Shown here: positions 47,590 through 60,033 of the stretch, in pieces
How positions within the stretch are numbered: position 1 is the stretch's first letter
Layout: every line of letters begins with the position of its first letter
Assembly (NCBI GenBank): GCA_033980235.1
Contig: CM067075.1
Location: forward strand, 30,789,385 to 30,853,384
DNA length: 64,000 bases
Source: Diadema setosum
Lineage: Eukaryota > Echinodermata > Echinoidea > Diadematoida > Diadematidae
Reading direction: 5' to 3'
The notes under the pieces: generated by a model
Told to the model about the DNA's origin: nothing
What the model saw: the letters and a program-made list of their open reading frames with translations, nothing else
The model's database searches: none
Translations under genes and position numbers: made by a program

Positions 47590-47810
47590 TGTGTAACTGA
47601 AGGAATTAAGTAACAGTCAACTGACGTTGAGACTGAATGGAGAAGAATGCAGACATCATCAGACTGGGCATGACTGTCATGCAAATGTTATGTCAATACA
47701 TCGGCTGAGTGAGAGCTGTTCAAACAATACATGAGGGTTGCATGCAGTGGTCTTTCTGTTTACCCCTCACTAGTATGAGAATGCCAAAGAGATGATCTGT
47801 GAATGGCATG

Positions 47811-47813
<3 letters not shown>

Positions 47814-47843
<30 letters not shown>
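47814..47843 (+). repeat. Poly-A run with A/C-rich tail
   Basis: 30 A, then about 100 bp of AAAAC and CCCC. It may be the tail of a retroposed copy, but no source sequence is recognisable upstream. Confidence 0.8.
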
Positions 47844-47844
<1 letters not shown>

Positions 47845-48937
47845 AAGAACAAAAACAAAAACAAAAAAACCCAAAACTAAACCCCCCAAAACAAAAACAA
47901 AAACAAGAACCCCCCAAAAAGCCCTCAACAACGACAAAAACACCCATAAATATTTACAGTTAATTTAAGTCAAAAAGAAAATTATTGAAATTTTGCGTAA
48001 GGAGCAAGTCTGATATGATTATGAATTTGATTTAGGCTGGTATGGAATGTACAAAGTGTGTTCCTGTATTAAGCATGTGATTGTAAAGATTATGATTGAA
48101 ATGAGATCTAAGCAGGCCTATTGCATGGTTTATGGAAGCAAACATGTTGTAAAACATGCTGTCTGCAAGTGATAATGCTGGAATATTATGAGTTTAAAGT
48201 CTACATTGTATTAAACACAAATGTGTGAAGACGATAGATGTGGACATGATTTTATGCCAAAAGGCCCTCGAAGGGTACCATTGCATGTGTAATATGTTGT
48301 TCATCATGTAGTATGTAGTACCACAGTAGTTACTTCAAGATTAGCGAAAGCTTCAGTTGATGTACAATACCATATAATGAAGAGGCAGAATTTGCACACA
48401 ATTAATATTGGCGATGTGAAGATTGCTGCAGTTTTGTGCCCCATCTTTTAGAAAATTGCACTTATTTCGCATTGTTTCATTGGCACAGTAAATACAGTAG
48501 TGTGGAAATACTTTCAGAAGCTTGGTTAAGCCCATGATGTACAAAGTGTACATGTGCGAAAGCACTTTCTGTAGGATTATACTTGCCAACAGCCTTTCAT
48601 CAGATGCAATACCGGTCATGCATCTAAACTCGACGTGGTTTTGAAAGTTAGCAAGTCTACTCGGGCATAGAAGTGTGCCTCAGTTCAGCAGGAAGACTAT
48701 TCATTGTGCCACTGTACTGATTGGGGTGGGGGTAATATGTAACATCTTTATTCATTGACAGACAGTTAGAATCCAGCAAGAAATCCAATCCGGTGAAGAA
48801 TGCACTCTAGCATGCCTCTGCCAGTCAGTTAACAAAGCACGGTGAAGGTAAAGCTACAGTACAACTGTAGGATTGAAGACACACTTCAATATAATGCAAG
48901 CCAGCATTCTGTATCGAAGCCGACATCAGTTTTTGCA

Positions 48938-50573
48938 TAATGCCTCTGCTGCAAAGTGTCATCAGAGGTATTATTATTTTTTTTGTCTATGCTTTTTTTT
49001 TTTTTAGTCTTGTCATCTTGTTTTCATCTTTTTATTCATGCTGCCATAAAATTTCATCAGTGAGCCAGTACTACACTCACACGTGAAGCAGAGCAGCCTT
49101 ATAACATATTGCTGCTGCCAGAAGTTTTAACAAGTTTGGTGGCAGTGCGAATGAAAAAAAAAAAAAAAAATAAAATAAATCCTGGGACAGCCTAAAAAGA
49201 AAGTAAAAAATGTGACAGTAAACTGTAGATGAGCTGTCAAGACGAATGGTCCAGACTTCCAGTGGAGGTCTGCTAGAAGCTGAATACAAAGTTTCCCATC
49301 ACGACTACGTACGACCAGTGCAGGAAAATAGAGGCAGTTACATGTGATATGCAAAGTTTGGGGGTTGATGCAACTACAAGAATACTTTTGACCCCCTAAT
49401 TACACACTATCTGCAAATATTCACTAAAATATTATGAACCATACATACAGTGTATGCTGTACTGTACTATGTTTGTCTGTGCCCTGAGTGTTTGTATCTA
49501 GATTATATGCATTATTAAAAAGCAGAATATACAACTTGTTCGCGCTCATGAAAATACAAGTTTACAGTAGAGTATCATAAAAAGAAGTTGTAAAAATTTG
49601 ATTTTTCTTTTCCTTTCCAGTGTACAGTACAGTATGTATCTTGGAACTTTTGGCCCCAGTTGTATGTGAAGACTTTGCATTACGACACAATCACTGTATG
49701 AAAAAAATTGGGTCATTGGGTCAAAGTTTGAGAAAAAGTGGTAATGTTACTGTTTTTGTCCCTAATTTAAAAGTGGCTGAAAGTATTGTCAAGAAAATTA
49801 GCATATTATGAGAGACGGATGTAACATTGATTTTTTGCCAATCATGTGAAACACCATTGTCATACATTGGCAAAATGTTCTTTGGACAGACACTCTGCAA
49901 TTGTACATTGTGTTGGGAGAATAATTCACTTACATATATTGCATAGTTATAGGCTAGCTACATTTGTAGGTGCTTTACTGGTATAGTAATAGTGACATTC
50001 TCTAGTTTTTTCACATCTCTGACATGACTCAATGTTCAAATGCACATGTACAAGTATCTTCACATGAAACTTATTACATGTTACAGTACATAGCTCCTGA
50101 CAGTGATTTTTTTGATATGTTTTGGGCGATAAGGTCAAATGTCCAGAGTCAAAGGTCGGGTTAAAATGCTCAAATTTACTGCTTAATTCTGAAATTACAC
50201 TATTTTCTCTATACCTTGGAAGTGGCCCAATGTCAATACACAAGTGATTAAACTTCACAGTAAATGTACTGCACAATGCTTCTAAAGGGAATGTTGCTTT
50301 GGACCTTGGGGTCAAAGGTCAAGTAAAAATGGTAGAATTTAACTATTCTTCTATATTTTGAAAATGGGTCAGAGCATTTATTGTCATCATAAAATTGGTG
50401 TATATGGAATGCCAATAATGCTTATTTGCCAACTACAGCTGTACATATGAAACTGCCATCTCACATCTTGGCAAGATATAGTCTACTTTAGACCTACAGT
50501 ACACATGTATTGGGAGAATGATGTGAAGAAGTGGAGGCATTAATTATTACAAGTCACCATAGCAACATTTCCA
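48938..50573 (+). mobile_element. Old, divergent family A copy
   Basis: The left end, TAATGCCTCTGCTGCAAAGTG at 48938, is a degraded version of the family start. The right end, GTGGAGGCATTAATTATTAC with CACCATAGCAACATTTCC (50531-50571), is a degraded 3' end. Between them are GGTCAAAGGTC-type blocks (50131, 50310). The middle is poorly conserved and may include other insertions. Confidence 0.5.
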
Positions 50574-51247
50574 ATTTATTACATGAAATGTTATATCTCC
50601 TGCAGACTTTTTCCTGGTGTGAATACTTTGTACCACTTCATTTTCAGAAACTCAATAAGTGATAAAAAAAGCCAGCCATACAAGTGTACAATGGCAATTA
50701 TGCAGAACAGTTGCACCATTCTGTCAGCACCCAGTAAATTCAGAGTGCTCGAGTGACATGCTTAATTAAAATGAAAAATTTGCATTTTGAACATTTCTAG
50801 TCTTTTATTTTGTTCACCCAACTTCAAACAGGAAGCAGTGACAACAAATAAGCAAATATCTTATTTTTTTGCAACATCACCCTTTTTGGAAAATATCTTT
50901 GTGGCTTTAATGGGTTCAAAATGTTCATGAATTTGATGTTAGCGATAAAGACTGCAAATTTGTACTGACATCACTGCATTAGGACTGAATAAACATCCTT
51001 TATACAAAGCGAGGCTGTGTTTGGAGAATGATGGTGAGGAAAAAAATTATGATATTTAAAATCAGATGGGCGTGGGCTGAACAGTGTAAACAAGACTGAC
51101 GTGTTTCTGATAGCAACCCTCAGTCTCCTCCCTGCTTCTCTTGTATATGGTGTACCTGGTTTTGCATGCCGTAAAATGCTTCACATGCTACGATCATTTC
51201 AGTCTGTAAGTGCATGTGCATCGAGTATTTGAGTAGCTCGTACTTGT

Positions 51248-51292
51248 ACCGTAGTATGTGTGCGTGTGTGTGTATGTGTGTGTGTGTGTGTG
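51248..51292 (+). repeat. (GT)n microsatellite
   Basis: TGTGCGTGTGTGTGTATGTG and onward. Further (GT)n at 29256-29278 and 26581-26599. Confidence 0.95.
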
Positions 51293-52491
51293 ATGGTGAG
51301 ATGTATCCAGGGAATGAGGGGAGGTAGAAAGCATGGGCTGAGCACCAGTATGACATGTGTGTGAAGTACAACTGTAGGAAGGTTCTCCAGAGTGAAGAGT
51401 GATTTATTACCTGGTAGCTGCTGTACACCACTACCGGTATCAAAGTGATATTGTAATATGATATGCATATGTCCATCTCTTCCATGTAATCCTTCTTATT
51501 TGGTACACCACGTAGACAAGTTTGACAGCTGATTTGTTTATCTGTGATATAATGCTTTGAATAGAGTAAAACATGTCTGCAGCATGTTCTATTATTTAGT
51601 GCCATTATTTTGTATTAGTGCTGAAATGGGGTGCATTGTGTGTGTGTCATTTGGGATGAGGTCTGCTGATCATGATTGATTTGTTCATTTTTTGTTGTTG
51701 TGCTGCCTATGTGTGGTGCTGAGTATTGGATTATGCAAAGCTGTCTGAGATATAGATTCTTTATGATTTTTATGCTGAAGTGGGATATGATGACATAAAT
51801 GGTATCCCGGGGTACCAAATAAAAATCAGCCATTTTGTTGAATTATTTATTTATTTTAAAAAGGTTGTACCCTGGGTGCCAAAAAGAGGAAATCATTTTG
51901 GTGCTGGAGCTAGCGCGCGCTAGCCACTGCACTGCACTGAAGCACACGCTAGTGGTAAAGCAGCTTCCATGCACGCATAGTATAACCCTATGTACACACA
52001 CACACAGTGCATACATTTTTCTCTGGCTGTCCTCGAGTGGACGTGAGGTGGCGCTACACAACGCGGTTACCCGGGGTACTTATACGGTACCCCGGGGTAA
52101 CGCGTGATGCATCATTCTATTGTGCATGTCATTTGGAATGAGTATTGAGACACTTTAAAACAGCTATGACATTTGTATGTGGCCAGCTTGTACTTTTCAT
52201 ATCACAATTTGTGTGTTAAATCTTTCTTGCATTTATATATTTTCTACTTTTTTTTTTGTTGGGGGGGGGGGGTCACCATAGCTATAACATGGATTTCAAG
52301 GACATGATTGTCCATCATCTGTAAAAAAAGATGAATGGATGAAAGAAGAAATTCTGAGTGATAGAAGAATGTCTTTGAGTTGAATAATAGCCCTTGCAGA
52401 ATTTTACCTAAAAATAACCACCAATATATGTGTATACGTACCTCAGGTTTGTAGTAACATTTTATAATTATTACATGTATGCACCAGCTGC

Positions 52492-52492
<1 letters not shown>

Positions 52493-52556
<64 letters not shown>
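52493..52556 (+). repeat. A-run followed by (AT)n
   Basis: 16 A, then about 23 AT units. Confidence 0.97.
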
Positions 52557-52558
<2 letters not shown>

Positions 52559-54102
52559 AAACAAAGTCCTGCAAATCTTGGTAGCATGAAAAAGCCCAAT
52601 GTATAAATGATTTGAAAATACTATTCAGACTGCAACCCATTATGAGCACACTCTATATTGCTTGGTGAGAAAAGTAATTGATATATATATTTGTGGCATG
52701 AATCAGAAACCATCATTGAAGCAAGAAAACAAACTTGAATAGGCTCTTGTCTATCAGATAGTGAGAGTCTGATTTTAGAATTATAGCAGTGGAATCAAAT
52801 ATAGCAGAAATCAAATGTGAATTGTAATTTATAAGGTATTGTTTGTGGCTTACAGTGTAGTAGGGCCTACAGTTCCATACATGTATTTTTGAATAGTTTA
52901 TGGTGAAAGTTGGTACTACCTGTACACCCACACACATAGTTGTGTACAATATACACATTGATTATTCACACGAATAATATCCAAATTAGAACAAAACACC
53001 CTGTACAGAGATATACTGGTACTCTAAATTTTTATAGACATATCATAATTGAAAACCTCTACATTTTTTTTTCCACTTTTCATCTCCAAGCTGTCACAGT
53101 CATGTGATAATGTGCCATTTACGAGGTAATCGATAAAACCACTGGGTATCACTATGACATTTATAGACATTGCTGGGCCTGCGGCTAGTGATTACATATT
53201 TGTAGTTGTGATAGGACAGTGGGTACTGGTATAAGAGCTACCTTTAACAGTGAAAGGATACAAATAATATTTGCACACAACTGTGAGAATGATTGACAGG
53301 TTTCACTTTCAGCACCCCCCACCCTCCACCTACCATCTCAATTGTATACAGTCCACATAATTTGAAATAGACTTTGCCTACTGTTTCTGTTTTATTAGTG
53401 GATGTAAAGCTTCAATTTATAAAGTCTCATGCCACAGGCAGTCACTCGTCTGACAAGTTTCCAATTGCACATGGTATGTGTCTTTGATTCATTCTGTTTG
53501 ATCATCATACGATGGTACACAGCATGACTTTTATCTACAGACATTAATAAATGCATGCATTTATTTTGTACAATGCATTTGTGGGTTACAGAATGCTGAA
53601 TAGTGCGTGATGTGTTTTGATTTTCATTTCAAACATAGGGCTCTCATTTATTTGACATAGCTGCATGATGAACAATGTTGATAGCACTGTTTGCATACAT
53701 CTTTATACATTCAACTTCGAAATTCCAGCATGCACTAAATTTTCCTGCAGGCAGCGTTTAAAACATTCTAGTTTAAAAACTCAATTCTAACGTACAGCGC
53801 ATCATTGTGTTCTTGTGATGATTACATTTTGATAACAAAACTGCAAAAAATTGTGGATTGCTGCACTGTTTATTCTGTCCAGATTTTCTGTGAAAATTAC
53901 CATGCTACTAAACTGTTATAAGACAGTTGATTGTACCAAATGGGGAAATGCAAGATGTAGATGAAAAATTAGTACAATGCAATGCATTCGAAATGAAAAA
54001 AAAAAATAGTGATATTTATTTTGTTAGTCAGAAATGTTTTTACTCTATTTGTAGGAACCAACAGTTAGTACAATCACAATTAATCCATTGATGTCTTCAT
54101 TT

Positions 54103-54380
<278 letters not shown>

Positions 54381-56767
54381 AGATCTGCCTGATTATGATA
54401 TAATGGACATGTAATCTTGTAATTTGCAGGGCCTTAAAGCTTTAATTTTTTTCTTTTAAAATTGCAAACATTGAACAGAACCTTTGACATTCTGCACTGT
54501 TCAATGTTATTTTTACTATGAGATTATGTGCACAATGGGACACATTTCTTGATGATATTTTCACAAAAAGCATGAAAATTTGATTTTTTTTTTTTTAATG
54601 AGGTAGCATGTGTATGGGTCAGGTCTTTTTTTTTGAACTGTAATAGTTTGATATCTTCATAAGATAGAAGCTTAAAACCCTGAAGATATTCAGATGTGCT
54701 AAAACCCTCACCCCTTTTCAGGAAATATGTACATGTATATTTTTTTCTCACACTTATTTGGAAACCATAGATTTTCCCTTAAAAAGGCAAAGCACTTTAC
54801 TTGCTAGACATGTGAAACATGTGAACAATTTCATTTAGTAAGAAGACCGACCCCCCCCCCCCCAGTTAGATCTAGGCAACCTACTGTGCAAATGTGTACC
54901 ATTGTACCAAGTAGATTTATGTCTCTAGAACATGTTAGTGCAAGTCCACTCTAAGATAGGTATAATTTATAAAGTCATTACTTTAGCAATTTGTTGTCAT
55001 TAAATGTCAATGTGTTAAGTGTAGCATTGTGGTCTTATCAGACTTTTTTGTGATGCATATTTATATTATAAAGTGTGTAGCATTTTAACATTCATGTACA
55101 TGTATATTATTTTCAGGAGCAACCATAAGTATAATCATAATTACGTAGTATTCATCAGTTTTGTTTTCAACAAACTCATGATATGTATGACCTTTTACTT
55201 CATAGTTTGCATTGTGGTAGCAGTCATTACAGCTCATTGCGTAAGTTCTCAAACAAAATATGACATCACCTTGAACCTTGTCTTTTATAGTGCACACTAT
55301 ATCTTGCTGATCAGTAAAGTTTTCAACCAAATTATAATATGACCTGTAATTTTACTGCTTACATGTCAGTAGTTTCTGCTATTCTTCAGTTTAAGCCATC
55401 TGTGACAAGTGATTTGCTACTCTGGAATGTCTGCAGATATACAGCATATTTCCCCTCATGTAGTAGCACTATGCCTTTTAATTCAGTACAGATTATTTCC
55501 TTGCCCTATGATTTATGACTTTCTAGATCTAATTCCGATTTCAGATGGCTTTCCGTCTCCTCACTGTTTTCAAGGCCTTGTGGTACAACAATACTGTATA
55601 GTTTGTGATTAAAAAAGAATAACTCTTTGTCTGATCGATTTGTGTATTTCATAGCCCGTATACACTGCAGGCGGGTTTCAGAGTCTCCTTGGGGAGGTTC
55701 AAAAGCCTGCTCGAAACAGCGGTCTCTTGTATGTTTATACCGCATTGGCTGGTCTCGCCCATTCAGGCCTGACTGCCTCTGTTCCCATGGTAACCAAATT
55801 CCCCTCTGATACACAGCACTGGCATTTGAATTTCTTACGTAACCACAATTGTGATTGAGCACGAAAGCTTGTAAGTTGTGTGCATGTAGCAGTGGTGATT
55901 GGACAATATGACTGGCTTGTTTTAATAGATGGCGATGACATTCAGTGATACTGTCTGTAAGGCATGCAAAAAAGTGGTTTTTCGACCTCCCTAGTGTTTA
56001 AATACTGCAGCCGAGGTTCTTTGAGTCTTTGAGCCTATATAGCAGGCTCTTAAACCACCCCCTGAAGGTAGTTGCAGAACCTGACCTCATCAAACCTGAC
56101 CATATCTCCTTTTTGTAATTTTGTCTGTTTAAATATTAAGCTGAAAGACCCCCTTTTTTTATTAAGTATAAATTGGAATAAGTTTGTCCATTCATCATCC
56201 TGCATGTAGTAGCTGTTACAAATGAATGATTGCAAGGCACCTTATAAACTATTGAAATTTTGAAACAACAGACCACTCAGACTTGCATGCACTTGGGAAA
56301 ATTAGAAATATTGCCAACATCTGTTGCAGCATTACAAGTAGTAAAAGTTAGCAAGAAAGTCAGTCTCTTGACAAAGAACATGAATCACTTTCAATATTTG
56401 TTATGCAGTGCATGATTTGTTTGGTCAGTCTGCATTGTAAAGTCACAGTTTAATTTGCAGATATATGTCCTTGTCAAAACCCGTTCAAAGAGAAGATATT
56501 TTCAGGGTCTACTTGCTTTTCAGGATGGCTGCTTTATTGTTGACAAGTTGGCCCTTGTCCCCAACAGACATATTTTAGTTGTGGGATTAGCAGTAAGCAT
56601 TTAATTCCAATCTATAGAGATCTGTAATTGCCATGTCATATGATGTTTTTCTGACCTGTCTGCTTATTACAAAGATCTTCTCAGTTGATTCAGTGGAGAG
56701 ATTAATAACTCTAAATTTACTGATATTGAACATTTTACAACACAATTTCCTCTCTTTGTGTGTGCAG

Positions 56768-56860
56768 GTCCAAGAACTGTCGCCATTATCAAAACAAATT
56801 GAAACTCTGCAAGTCTCTTGTTTTTGCTCATCTCTGCCTGGATACCGGTGAGGACTCGCA
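56768..56860 (+). other. 5' UTR portion of the ABCB-like first coding exon
   Basis: Follows a polypyrimidine tract (TTTCCTCTCTTTGTGTGTGCAG). It includes an in-frame upstream stop, so the ATG at 56861 is the likely start. At least one upstream non-coding exon is required. Confidence 0.6.
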
Positions 56861-56951
56861 ATGGTGGTGGCCGATGAGACCCAAGAAGACCAGCATGCCG
56901 CTGAGAACGGGGCCATCGAGATGAACGGGCTCAGCAGCGAAGCAAACAATG
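56861..56951 (+). CDS. First coding exon of a probable ABCB-type transporter
   Basis: The exon begins at acceptor TGTGCAG/GTCC (56768) with 93 nt of 5' UTR. The ATG at 56861 sits in GCAATGG. It encodes MVVADETQEDQHAAENGAIE, then MNGLSSEANN, ending phase 1 at donor AATG/GTGAAT. The peptide is acidic and has no signal peptide or membrane segment. The intron (605 nt) to the next exon carries a tRNA-derived SINE. Identification rests on the next exon. Confidence 0.75.
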
Positions 56952-57300
56952 GTGAATATTGTAAAATGTGTGATTTGGACTAGATGTCCATGATATCAGA
57001 CCCACAAATCTGGGCTCAAACCTTGATTAGAAGATTAAATGAATGAGAAAAATTAACCCCTAAAATCGTATACCATGCACTGTCATGGTCTCTATTCATG
57101 TGCATTTGCTGCTATTTAGAAATGGTGTGCTGAGTTATTGTGTTATACTCATATAGGGCTTTCTACACTTTGATTTTAAACATGTCTGTAATGTATTTCT
57201 TGAGCATGGCTGTGGACTATCAAATAAAATTCTACTCACATATTGTGGGAATTTGATAATTTACAATCATCCCCATGGGATTTAAACCAACACTTGCTGC

Positions 57301-57408
57301 CGGGCGGAAGCTCGGTGGTCTAGTGGAGATGATGCCTGTCTGAAGATCAGGAGGTTGTAGGTTCGAATCCTGCGCGAGTATGTACGCCCATGAATTTTTT
57401 TTTATCAT
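57301..57408 (+). mobile_element. tRNA-derived SINE
   Basis: Box A-like TGGTCTAGTGG (57319) and box B GGTTCGAATCC (57360) at tRNA spacing, with a CTGAAGA anticodon-like loop. The acceptor arms do not pair, and the copy ends in a T-rich tail. It lies in the 605-nt intron between the two ABCB-like exons. Confidence 0.7.
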
Positions 57409-57556
57409 GGCTGCTACTAAAACACTGACCAATTCAGTGCTTAATTTACGTTGATGTAGGGCAATTTGTCAATCAATTGCAAAGATACAGGTTTATGCAG
57501 CTTTTGTCGACAAAATTTGTAATTAGACTCTTGTATTAACTGTTTTTGAATTGTAG

Positions 57557-57768
57557 GGGGCCCAGCAGTAATTGATGTGTCTTCCGTGGAACACAGTGAT
57601 GGCACACGCGACGTCCCTCCGCCTGCGTACGATGATGCTGACACTGCCGTCAAGTATGCGCCAGAAGACGGAGGAGGCGGAAAGCCCGGATCGGAAGCAG
57701 GGGCAAAAGAGGACGAAGAGAAGAAGAAGAAGGAAGGATACGATAGAACTGTGGGCATGTTTGAAGTG
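57557..57768 (+). CDS. Second coding exon, cytosolic N-terminus ending TVGMFEV
   Basis: The acceptor is ATTGTAG/GGG and the donor GAAGTG/GTGAGT; the exon ends in phase 0 after codon 101. Order along the peptide: VPPPAYDDADTA (proline-rich, a PPxY-like PPAY), a Gly-rich stretch, an acidic-basic stretch EDEEKKKKEGYDR, then TVGMFEV. In ABCB1-type full transporters a charged, Lys-rich N-terminus is followed by a motif like VSVFSM-FRYSNWLDK, with the first helix starting soon after. I recall a phase-0 intron at about that point in the human gene. This fits an ABCB/P-glycoprotein start, but no membrane or ATPase domain is visible, and no FRxxxWLD exon was found in 57769-64000. Confidence 0.7.
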
Positions 57769-58640
57769 GTGAGTGATTGCAACTCCCATGGCTTTTGATA
57801 GAATATTACAAAAGTAGTTTGCTCACTGTCCCAGTTGATGGTGAACATGAAAAAAAAAAGAGAAACAAAACCTAGACATGAGTGAAACACATCATTGGGG
57901 CACACTTGTAACTTTTAACCCTTAAAGGGCCCCTGAAATCCAAATGCATGTTGATTTTGTGTTGATTTATTATACCCTTAACATCACTTTTGCAGTGAAA
58001 CAAATATCTAGAAACATTCCATGTATTTTTAATGATTTTTTTCTTCTATTTTTCTTCAGATTACTTGGGAACGCCCACAAAAAATTCTTCCAAACCAATA
58101 TTCCTCAGATGACCTCATCTGTCAATCATTGCGAAAGTAATGAAATGTTTAACAAAAGACATTGGAATGCACCTTCCCCTCGACTTAGCATAACTTGCAT
58201 GTTCCCTCGCCATGTCTTTTGTTAGTCACATTAATATCACAGAAACGATACAATAATTTATACGTCGTTTCTTTATCGAGTGTAGGTATAAGCTGGCTTG
58301 CGTCTGAACAGAGGGATAGTGGTTTACCTCTTTCAGTGAGAGTAGCCACGGCAAAGTGATGTGGCAATCAATCAAGAACCACTCAATGCCATACCCTGTG
58401 TCTTGAGTGCTAGCTATTCTAATTGGTCATTTGACTCTTGTGTGTGTGTTTGTGTCTTCTTGGTTTCTTTTCCTGCATTGTTTCCAAGTATTGCCAAGCT
58501 TGGATTATTGATACAGGAAATGAACCCTTCCCTGTCTCCAATTTGTCTTTGTTTTAATTTTCTCTCTCTCTGTCTGCTTATAAAAGCTGTTTTACTCAAG
58601 ATTTTATGAGCTAGCTACTCTCATTACGTGACCAGCATAC

Positions 58641-59671
58641 TTAAAGATAATAAAAAGTTTTGGTACCTCAAAAGCTTCCCTGAATTTCCTTGTCTTGGTT
58701 TGTGTTTCAGGTTAAAGTACGTTGTCTGTGAGAATTACTCGCCCCAAAGTGCTCTCATGTCTTAGTAATCATGCAATAATGGTTTCGTACCAGAGCCGAC
58801 GCTGTACAGCGTCGATAAATATTGTACGAAACCACTGACTGCGACCAGCAGCGTGCAGCCCATTGTACGCATAGCTAACTGCGACCAGCAGCCCCATACG
58901 CATAGCGTAATGGGGCTTCGCATTGTAGCATTCAGGATCATGACAGAATTAGTATCGCGGGTAAATGTCAACTTAAAATCCAAAAATTTCTTCGATTTGA
59001 AGACTTACCAATTAAGTTGAAGTATTGAAAACAGGCTTCGAACAACGTTTGGTTCTGCCAATAGTCCCTTTCTGTTCGAATTGATGACTGAATGTGACTC
59101 GGTCGAGAGGACCTTGGGAGAGCTACATACACTGGATGCCATGGCCAGCGCATGCGCACACAAACATCTTATCCGTTCATGGATTTGAATTTTGTGTGCA
59201 TGTGATGTGTTGGCATGCACTGGCTGTAGTATTCAGTGTACTGTATGTAGCTCTCCTAAGGTCCTGTCGACCGAGTCACATTCAGTCATCAATTCGAACA
59301 GAAAGGGACTATAGGCAGAACCAAACGTTGCCCGAAGCCTGTTTTCAATACTTCAACTTAATTGGTAAGTCTTCAAATTGAAGAATTTATGGGATTTTAA
59401 GTTGACATTTACCCTGCGATACTAAATCTGTCATGATCCTGAATGCTACAATGCGAAGCCCGATTACGCTGTGCGTATGGGACTGCTGGTCGCTATGCGT
59501 ATGGGGCTGCTGGTCGCAGTTAATTGCATGATTACTAAGACATGAGAGCACTTTGGGGCGAGTAAGTCTCACAGTGTTAGTTATATGAAAGGTACTTTAA
59601 CCTGAAACACAAACTAAGACAAGGAAATTCGAGGACACTTTTGAGGTACCAAAACTTTTTATTATCTTTAA
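58641..59671. repeat. 1.03-kb foldback with arms over 400 bp
   Basis: Arms 58641-59130 and 59243-59671 are inverted copies, from TTAAAGATAATAAAAAG at the outer end to GGAGAGCTACATAC at the inner end, with scattered differences. The left arm is longer because of a small palindromic insertion near 58779-58870. The loop is about 112 bp and partly self-complementary. It lies in the intron after the second ABCB-like exon. Confidence 0.85.
58780..58834. repeat. Nested palindrome in the foldback's left arm
   Basis: TGGTTTCGTAC (58780) and GTACGAAACCA (58824) enclose an 18-nt perfect palindrome, CGACGCTGTACAGCGTCG (58797-58814). Absent from the right arm. Confidence 0.75.
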
Positions 59672-60033
59672 AGGTATAATTTACCATTTGCAGATGAAAC
59701 AGAAACCCAGCATTAGTGCTTTGAAATAGTTCTAAAATGTGAGTTAGGGATAGAAACTACCACTGTAAAAATTTGAATCCAGATCGATATTAAGTATTCT
59801 TAAATACACAAAATGTGAACAATAGTTATAGTAAAAGTGTTTCCAGACAAAACTGTCTACAGTTCAAGGTTTATTTAGAAAAAATACTGATATCTCCTTA
59901 TATTTTAGGCTTTAATACAAAATTCTATATGGTAGGATGTTTTGTGATACAACAGACCTACACATGTGCATCAAATGTGATACCTTGAAATTCTTTTGAA
60001 TCACTGCTCCCAAAGGTAAACAGAACCTTTAAG
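59671..60033 (+). repeat. TAAAGGTATAATTTACCATT family, copy 3
   Basis: Abuts the outer edge of the 1-kb foldback. Ends GGTAAACAGAACCTTTAAGA; short inverted TTAAAGGT ends suggest a MITE. Confidence 0.75.

Noticed and set aside
51803..52101. Element bounded by GGTATCCCGGGGTACC and GGTACCCCGGGGTAAC
   Set aside because: Ends are themselves palindromic, so pairing is not informative; borders and target duplication are unclear.
55780..55800. TTCCCATGGTAACC as another RFX site
   Set aside because: Only one half-site is good, and it is isolated from the family B array.
57311..57382. tRNA gene with a GAA anticodon loop
   Set aside because: The acceptor stem does not pair and the anticodon stem is imperfect; a tRNA-derived SINE explains it better.
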